Shown here: positions 57,501 through 64,000 of the stretch, one piece after another | How the letters are laid out: every line of letters begins with the position of its first letter | Position numbering within the stretch: position 1 is the first letter of the stretch | Source: Tanypteryx hageni | Taxonomy: Eukaryota; Arthropoda; Insecta; Odonata; Petaluridae | Length of the DNA: 64,000 nt | Assembly (NCBI GenBank): GCA_028673005.1 | Contig: CM054115.1 | Span: 56,778,407 to 56,842,406 of the forward strand | Direction: 5' to 3' | The notes under the pieces: generated by a model | Database searches by the model: none | Told to the model about the DNA's origin: nothing | Seen by the model: the letters and a program-made list of their open reading frames with translations, nothing else | Made by a program: the position numbers and the translations under genes

Positions 57501-59090
57501 AATCCCGTTTGCTTAAGCACTCTTACAAAGCGTTGATGCCTGTTAAATTATTATTCGCACGAAAACGAAATTAATTTATCTATTAGTGAATAAAATCGAG
57601 GAAAAAACTTTGAACATTTTCCAGAAAGCAATAAAGGCGCACTTATTAATAAAAAAAATTAACATATCAGATCATTTTAAGGGACCCTTCATCCAATTGT
57701 AACAGGTTCATGCATGGGCACTTTTAGAAAAACGCGACATTCCAAAATATTTTAGCCTCTTTTAGTTTCGATAAGATCAGCCAAGTTGTATTCATTTTAG
57801 TTTGCGGTTGAGGTGACATCTTAAGGGTAGAAAGATTGGTTGGAAAGCTCCAGACTGGAGTTGTGGTTTCCTCGTCAGTATTGAGCGATTTATTCGTACC
57901 ATCCTGAGTAGAAAAAAGATGGAAAGGTCAAAAGATTTTACTTTCACTCGCGAAGGACATCCTTTGGGTAGAATGTCAAAAAAAAGACGCAGGCATTTCC
58001 TCCTCGACGCCTTTGACACAAAGCCGTTTCCGGGCAGGGCGAACTCTCGAATCGTACAATCAACGAATCTTGTTTTTACAGAAATTCTTTCCTTGAAATA
58101 AATACCCATTCTAAAGAAGATGGTATGAAAATAAGCCATTTGTTCGAAATTTTTATTTCAAGGTTTGAAAAAAATGTCAGTACCTACTAGTATTATTAAT
58201 TTAATTTAAGCATAAATAACGCTGATAACCCACAATAATTAATTTACTTCTGCGAGGAAAAGATAAAAAAAAACATTGAAACGCTGATGTTTGTCGCGTA
58301 TCGCATGATTATTTTACGATAAATTATTTTTTTAAAGAAACGCCGATCAATTTTCTGAGATTTCTGATTTATAATAAGCGAATGACTGGTATTGCTATAA
58401 CAAACGAAAGAAAAGAAAAATTATTGATCTGATAAATATTACGAATACAAGAAAATTGTGTTATTAATAAATTCGTACTTCAATTTTTGCGTGGAACCGA
58501 ATAACAAAAATCTTAGCAATAAATCCCGGGTTGGCAACAAGATTTTGAGGCAGGCCACAGATGTGACAAATGAGTCAGGAAATTCGCCTCACTAAGCAAA
58601 AATACCTTCTAATATTATAGTAAATTACCTGATTAAAGAAAAAAATCCCTGAAATTGCTTTAATGAACTTTACTCTAGCACACTGATAGGTCAAACACAA
58701 AAGAGTAAAGCATTTTCAATGATTGAGAAAAATCAATGAGAAATATGACAATCTTTTCCCCTGATCAACTGAAGAAAATTCGGCTGAATATTAGTACTTA
58801 ATGCCCATCTCAATTTTGCCTCCAAAATGTCTTAATTTAAAAAATATCTTAAAAACTCAATTCACCACACTTCATCGCCAATTCGCCACATATGGCTATT
58901 GGCGAACGTGTCGCTGATCCGGAGCTTAAATACATAATAAGCAATCTCACGTCACCCAGTCACCTGGAGCATCTAAAAGTTCGGTAAAATATATGTATCT
59001 CTTTGCATTGCATAGATGCAAATTCTCAATCATAATATGATGCTTGGTAAAACACTGGCTGGACATTATTTTCACAAGGATATCTTTTAC
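57501..59090. other. No gene recognised
   Basis: A 115-codon minus-strand frame at 57792-58139 overlaps a plus-strand one. Neither shows a family motif, and I regard both as chance. Confidence 0.35.
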
Positions 59091-59091
59091 T

Positions 59092-59362
59092 TAACTCTCT
59101 CTCTCTTTCCCCCAAACCTCTCTCTCCCCCTACCCCCCTCTCTCTCCCTTTCTCACTATACCCTATCTCTCTCCCTCTCCACTCTTCCCTCACCTTCTCC
59201 CCCTACCTCTTTCCTCCTCCTCTTTTTCTCTTCCCCTCCACTCTTCTCTCTCCCCTCCCTTTCTCTCTAACCCTCTCCCTCTCTCTCCTTCCCCCTCTCC
59301 CTCCTTCGCCCTCTCCCTCTCTCTCCTTCTCCCTCTCTCTCTCCTTCCCCCTCTCCCTCTCA
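59092..59362. repeat. Long polypyrimidine (CT) tract
   Basis: About 270 bases almost purely C and T, made of CTCTCTCC and CCCTCTCC units with few purines. The 84-codon Leu/Ser/Pro frame across it is a composition artefact. Confidence 0.9.
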
Positions 59363-60109
59363 AAATTCGAACGCGATTAAATCATGACGTTGGTCACGTC
59401 TGCCATGGTGAAGCGACGGATAAAAACCTAGGTTTAAATCCGTCGGCAGGTCGGACATTTTTTTTTCAAAAAATGGTATTCGTATATAGTTTATTTCATT
59501 TTGGTCAAGAAATTGAAGATTTCAGCAGCGATTCAAAAAGGATCACGGTATATTAGCTGGCACAGTTTGAATTTATTTCGTAGCGCCCAAAATATCTAGG
59601 TTGAAACCTAAAAAGGAGTAAAAAGTACGCAGAATAAGATTCAAGAATATCTCACATAAATTGTAATATGGTGAACAAGTAGTGTTATCAATGAACATGG
59701 GTAAAATAGGCGTTTATTATTTTTCATATGGTTATACCGCCACCTATTCGGGCAATAGAGCCTCGTTTGTTTTATCACGGGGGGTAACACGTAAATCTGA
59801 GGCTATCGTTTATATGAGAGTGACTCAATGGACTGAATCGTTTTACATAAACATACATTTAACATAAAAACATAGATTTTTGGATGATTTATACTTTCAA
59901 AATGATATTTAAGTTTAGAACGCAATAATAAGAGATACTTCATTAAAATACGGGATAAATACGAGACACGTAAACGATACAAAAAAACTAATCTTGAGTG
60001 TGAGAACTATAAATATGTAGCGTATTTTAATTTTAATCATTGATAAACCAAGTTAATCACTAGATAAAGTTATATATATCTATGTACATAATGTAAAATT
60101 AATTTTTGG
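59363..60109. other. No feature recognised
   Basis: No gene or named repeat. Confidence 0.4.
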
Positions 60110-60340
60110 AAAGGTCGAAAAAATACAACAAATATTTAATAATTGCTAGTTTTAATTTGGGAAATTTATATTGGGATTTAACATCGGACATTTATGAAAA
60201 AAGAACATTTATTGTTAAATTTTAAAATCATTATCAAATACTTGCCATTTAATCGTCCCGACAGACATTTCAGGGACAGCGGGACAAGGAAATGAAACAC
60301 TAGACAATCAATCCCGTACATACGGGACGCCTGGCAATCC
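60110..60340 (+). repeat. TGTCCC/GGGACA element, copy 2
   Basis: Reverse-complement partner of 30905-31200, ending CATACGGGACGCCTGGCAAT. An additional GGACATTTATGAAAAAAG insertion-like word is present here. Confidence 0.75.
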
Positions 60341-60489
60341 TAGTTATGTGGAAAGAGTCGAAATACGATTAAAACTTTAGTTTTATTTGTTCCTTTGTTT
60401 TTTATTTTAACAACGCCATATTATTATGAAACTCCACGAAGTCTCAGCTTCGTCTACTAATTTTAGAACGCAATCAATTTTATGTTAAA

Positions 60490-61306
60490 ATTAGCTGAAA
60501 CGCCCAGCTTCTCTCGGGAAAGTTTTCTTTTAAGTAGCAAACGATTTTTATTGCTTGGGTCCCCGCACTGTCTCTACCGAACTACAATCACAATTCAAAA
60601 CTAATTAATACCAGGATCATTAATTCTCCTTATGATTTTTTAAATATCATTTCTATTTTTCAATTATTAAACTCTTTCCTTTGCGCTTCTTTTTTTTAAA
60701 CATATCAAATCAAGATTATTCGTCATAGTATAGGTTACTATAAAATATTATGCTTCAAGTTTTGATTAGGTTAAGAGAAACTGATTTAAGTTTGTCCCGT
60801 GAAAATCCGTTCAGCCAATCCAGAGAAAAGGGCTTTCGAATAATGTTTTATGGCCACCATTTTGTTTCAAGATTGCGGCCGATAACCAGGGTCTATGTTT
60901 ATTCGACGTCAATGTGGTGGCAGAAATCGATTAAAGTCTGTCGCGTGAAAATCCGTTAAGCCAATCCAAAGAAAAGGGCTTTAGAATAGTGTTTTATGGT
61001 CGCCATTTTGTTTCAAGATGGCTGATATAATGAACTGTCTATTCGACTTTTATGTAGCGCTAGAAGCTATTTAAAGTTTTTTCCATGAAAATCCGTTGAG
61101 TTTATCCAGAGAAAAGTGTGTTTTATGACCGCCAATTTGTTTCAAGATGGCAGACAAAATTTTAAATAGCCCAATGTAAACCCCCAGGTCATACTGTAAA
61201 CACTATGTAAATTTCGTGCTAATCTGTTTAGCCGTTTTCAAGTGATGCCCGAACAAACAGAATCACAGGCAGACAGACAGAATTAGAGTTTTATTTATAA
61301 AGATTA
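60490..61306 (+). mobile_element. DR-G retroposon, full copy with tandem modules
   Basis: The head is TTAGCTGAAACGCCCAGCTT. A middle made of three modules has GAAAATCCGTT at 60801, 60947 and 61087 (spacings 146 and 140), each followed by CAAGATGGC-like words. The tail is AGGCAGACAGACAGAATTAG followed by AGTTTTATTTATAAAGATTA, a typical retroposon 3' end. It has no protein. Confidence 0.65.
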
Positions 61307-61959
61307 TGAGCTTTTCCCTATCCGCCTCTGTAAATCTTTTAAGTCAAACTTTTCAAGAATAAGCGGCATCAACGTGAAAATGTACTATTTAAGCTTCAGC
61401 TTCTCATCTTTTACATCTTCGGATAAGTAAAATGATAAAAAATTATTTAAAATCTTACCTTACTTGAGCAATTGTAACGTAAACTTTACGTTCAAGCACA
61501 TTCCTTCGTCGTAAATTATGCACTCTTTTTCACTTAGAAAGTGCTTTCATTTAATGCGTTCTCTGTACACACGGTAGGAAATTTAACTTATTTACATATT
61601 TATAGTAGATATTGTTTACTTTAGTTGCTAAGAAGATTGTTTTCGTTGACAACAATTAATAAAACGGCGAAAATTTTTAGCATACTTTCCAGAATGGAAA
61701 TAGGCTTATATCGTAGTTTCGTCATTGTGTCTGTCTCCTCTATTAACTTTTGAACCAATAAACCGAAATTTTTTTATTACTTAAATCTTTACGCATACAA
61801 ATATCATAAAATGCAATATTACTTCAAATTTCATGCGTTATTATGACTTGTTTTCCGAAACAATAATTCTGACGATGAAGACTAAATATGTAAATAATAT
61901 ATAGGAATATAAAACTTTTTATACATATCTTGAGTAATATATATATATATACATATATA
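61307..61959. other. No feature recognised; TA-rich right edge
   Basis: Unassigned sequence. A TATATA/TACATATATA run at 61936-61960 borders the Penelope-like element. Confidence 0.4.
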
Positions 61960-62750
61960 TTAACTAAAGGAAAAGAAAAGGTAGTGATGAGGGTGGCAAC
62001 AAGGTGTTGAGGGAAGCCCAGCGGACACTCACCAAGTTGAGGACCAAGCTGGCAGGCTGCTGGGGGCGTCGAAGAGACACGTAAAACACACGAACACAAA
62101 AACACACGCAAGCTTATCGGGCCTATGCCCTTCTTCAGCGAAAGAGTAACGTAAAGTGAAACACTGGGCGGGGAATGACAGGGTGATGTGGGAAGGTTGA
62201 TGATTGGAGGAGGTGGGGAGTAGGAGGGGTGGATAGCCAATAAAGAGGGAGTGTGATGAGGTAGAGTGCGAATAGTTACAAAGTAACAAGGAGACATTGT
62301 AAGGGGGCTAATAGGGTTAGCGGAGGTTGAGGCCAGGCGGAGAGAAAGAGTCGAGAAGATGGATATGTGCTAGTTCCCAGTGTCGGAGAAGGGGGGCAGG
62401 AGTGTCATAGGGTAAAGCGCGAATAATCCTAACACTGTAGCAACTATTGAAGGGGACATTGTGGGTATTAGCATGTAATGCAACTGGGAGGGGGCGTCTG
62501 AGAGAAACGCTATTCCGGTGACCGTTCATTCGGATGTTTAACGGATTGCTGGTGAGGCCTACGTAAAACGCGGGACAAAGGGTGCAGGTAAGGAGGTAAA
62601 TGACGTTACGGGTGGTGCAGTTGCTTCTGGAGGTGATGGGGTAGGTGATGTTGGTGGAGGGACTCGAGAAAGAAGATGATGGTAGGTGGATAGGGCAAGT
62701 GAGGCAGCGAGGTTTTCCGCAGGGGTGGGAACCTATTGCAAGAAGCGTGG
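61960..62750 (-). mobile_element. Penelope-like element, 5'-truncated, with GIY-YIG endonuclease
   Basis: From 62750 leftward on the minus strand an open frame encodes GSHPCGKPRCLTCPIH (the Cys-rich linker of the family), then NVIYLLTCTLCPAFYVGLTS and LNIRMNGHRNS (GIY-YIG type: Y-L-L-x-C-x2-C ... YVG-x-T ... R-x3-H), ending LDSFSPPGLNLR and stop at about 62317. A 350-base 3' region follows, with GAAGAAGGGCATAGGCCCGA near 62125. (TA)n runs flank both sides. The reverse transcriptase is absent. The endonuclease frame itself is uninterrupted. Confidence 0.85.
62317..62730 (-). CDS. GIY-YIG endonuclease domain of Penelope-like element (partial ORF)
   Basis: The open frame runs about 135 codons without a stop. 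The domain would nick target DNA to prime reverse transcription. The Cys-rich linker (CGKPRCLTC) precedes the nuclease core, where YLL and YVG stand for GIY and YIG, followed by the conserved R and H. The intact frame over a severed 5' end suggests fairly recent insertion. It has no start codon of its own and is a fragment. Confidence 0.8.
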   Translation of the reverse strand, partial: SHPCGKPRCLTCPIHLPSSSFSSPSTNITYPITSRSNCTTRNVIYLLTCTLCPAFYVGLTSNPLNIRMNGHRNSVSLRRPLPVALHANTHNVPFNSCYSVRIIRALPYDTPAPLLRHWELAHIHLLDSFSPPGLNLR

Positions 62751-63085
62751 TATATATATATATAAATCTAAACTCTAAAAGGTATTACGTGAACACATTA
62801 TATTACAGGTATGTTTTACGTAATAGTCGATTGTATTATTAATTACAATTGATAAGGAAATTAATCGGTGAATCAATAATTCGATATTTCCTTGGCATTA
62901 CTACTGGCATTTCAGTTCGTAGACATTATATTAAGACATAAATATTTCCTTTTTTGACAGTATATACATAATATCCTTATTCTGTCCTTCCATTTGTGGA
63001 TCCTTCCGTTGGTCCGTCCGCCGGAACGCTCTATACAAATCACCATAAGAAAACAGTTAAAAACAATTTCTTTTAACTTGCAGTC
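62751..63085. other. No feature recognised
   Basis: AT-rich spacer with a TA run at 62752-62764 next to the Penelope-like element. Confidence 0.4.
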
Positions 63086-63755
63086 TTTTTACTTTCTCCA
63101 TATACGTAGTATAGGAGAAAGTATTGCATCCATGAAAAAATCGACTTCGAGATTTCAACGGAAATACACGTTTTGAGGTCCCCTGAACACGTTTTGACCA
63201 TTTTCTCGATGGTGTCTGTGTGTGTGTATGTGATAGCTTTTTTGTGGGTGCTCTAACTAAAAAACTATTAATCAGGTCAACACAAAATTTTATATTTAAC
63301 ATTTTTATACAAGTTCAAAGAATTGATTAGTTTTTGGTAAAACTCGGGCAACCGAAAGTGAGTGTTTACCCTTGTCACATCCGTTATTTTGAAATATTTG
63401 CTTCAATATTTGATAAATGTAATAATGCATTGAAATAAATGTTGTACAACACTTAATTTTCTACAATCTTTGTTTGAAACTATTCCCAAATAATGCAATG
63501 TTTAAGAGATATCTTATATTTTTAACTGCCACAACCACGCCACCTACCGATAACTATTGTTATCAGTTGACGCTTAGTTACATCTTAGTAACGCTCCAAT
63601 TTTTTCTTAATTGTTGGAGCTTTGTGGCTATATCCAATATCAGAAGGCTATGGTTTGAGTTTATTTCTGTTCTTTGTAGTTTAACATTTTCTCGCAGTTT
63701 ATTAAAATATTTATTATTATGTAACCTATTTGGAATTTTTAGAAATATTACTGGT
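63086..63755 (+). repeat. DR-A dispersed repeat, near full-length copy
   Basis: Runs from TTTTTACTTTCTCCATATAC to TTTTTAGAAATATTACTGG. The hairpin end is missing, cut at the junction with the RTE fragment. Confidence 0.85.
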
Positions 63756-63764
63756 TTTAATTCT

Positions 63765-64000
63765 ATAATTCTATTATTCTATATTAATTCTATATCCACA
63801 GTCTTTGGTTTGTTTTCCAAATTTCTTAGGCGATCTTCCAACTTCATGCTGACTACATCTTGCCTTTCTTTCAGTTTTTCTGGGTCTCAAGTCTGTCTTT
63901 CTTTTCTCATTTTTCTTATTTGTTTGAGCTTTGTACTTAGTTGACTATTAGAAGGCTGTGATCTGAATCAATGTCTGCTCCTGGTAATGCCTTGGTGGTC
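63765..64000 (-). pseudogene. RTE-type LINE endonuclease fragment, runs off right edge
   Basis: The minus-strand frame at the edge reads TKALPGADIDSDHSLLIV, the catalytic SDH box at the C-terminus of RTE-clade APE endonucleases. After a stop and shift, another frame reads DPEKLKERQDVVSMKLEDR, the linker to the reverse transcriptase in that clade. The element begins beyond the window. It is interrupted and inactive in the visible part. Confidence 0.75.

Noticed and set aside
57792..58139. 115-codon minus-strand frame as a gene
   Set aside because: No domain, splice signal or composition supports it, and an overlapping plus-strand frame is equally open.
59016..59270. 84-codon Leu/Ser/Pro-rich protein
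   Set aside because: A by-product of the CT tract.
61824..62297. 157-codon minus-strand frame downstream of the Penelope-like endonuclease
   Set aside because: It lies in the 3' untranslated part of the element, after the stop of the real frame, and contains low-complexity Pro/Ser stretches.
1..64000. A new multi-gene defence, metabolic or mobile system
   Set aside because: Apart from one host gene and a weak small candidate, every coding piece I could recognise belongs to a known transposon superfamily, and the genes are not clustered by function.

Overview
The window is AT-rich, intron-bearing animal nuclear DNA. It has GT..AG introns, dinucleotide microsatellites, tRNA-derived SINE, RTE, Jockey/CR1-type and Penelope-like retroelements, and many hAT-type DNA transposons with 8-bp target duplications. 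The mix fits an arthropod (insect or arachnid), but the sequence alone does not settle the species. I see no bacterial genes, operons, CRISPR, rRNA or complete tRNA genes.

One well-supported host gene lies on the minus strand at 2461-16801. It encodes a C2H2 zinc-finger protein. Six exons (16586-16801, 14131-14564, 13917-14010, 8035-8168, 3032-3294, 2461-2647) join with matching splice phases into 439 codons without a stop. One finger is completed exactly across a splice junction, and the fourth finger needs a further exon not identified here, so the gene probably runs off the left edge. Its larger introns are mostly transposon: a 1.7-kb hAT in intron 1, a 2.08-kb tandem duplication plus small hAT elements in intron 3, and a 3.7-kb nested hAT in intron 4. 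About 1.5 kb upstream is a weak candidate for a tiny two-exon gene (18247-18476).

From about 18.5 kb to the end the window is a mosaic of mobile DNA, mostly broken and often nested. It includes a 5'-truncated Jockey/CR1-type LINE (25.5-28.5 kb), hAT transposase remnants (21.5-23.6, 32.9-33.8, 39.6-43.0, 43.7-45.3 kb), a SINE with a perfect 10-bp target duplication (34.8-35.2 kb), a mariner/IS630-type DDE fragment (35.3 kb), two Penelope-like GIY-YIG endonuclease ends (46.1-46.9 and 62.0-62.8 kb), a Helitron/PIF1 helicase scrap (48.0-48.3 kb) and an RTE endonuclease scrap at the right edge.

Several dispersed families carry no recognised protein. Names are mine. DR-A (~0.7 kb, at least eight clear copies) has inverted CTTTCTCCATA ends and a terminal ATGTGG/CCACAT hairpin. 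DR-B and DR-G contain tandem modules of about 146 bp. DR-C, DR-D and DR-E occur as separate direct or inverted copies. One DR-A copy holds a 60-bp perfect palindrome, and one DR-B copy holds a 161-bp element with perfect 23-bp inverted ends.

I found no evidence of a new multi-gene system. The most informative observations are the intron structure of the zinc-finger gene and the structures of the uncharacterised repeat families.
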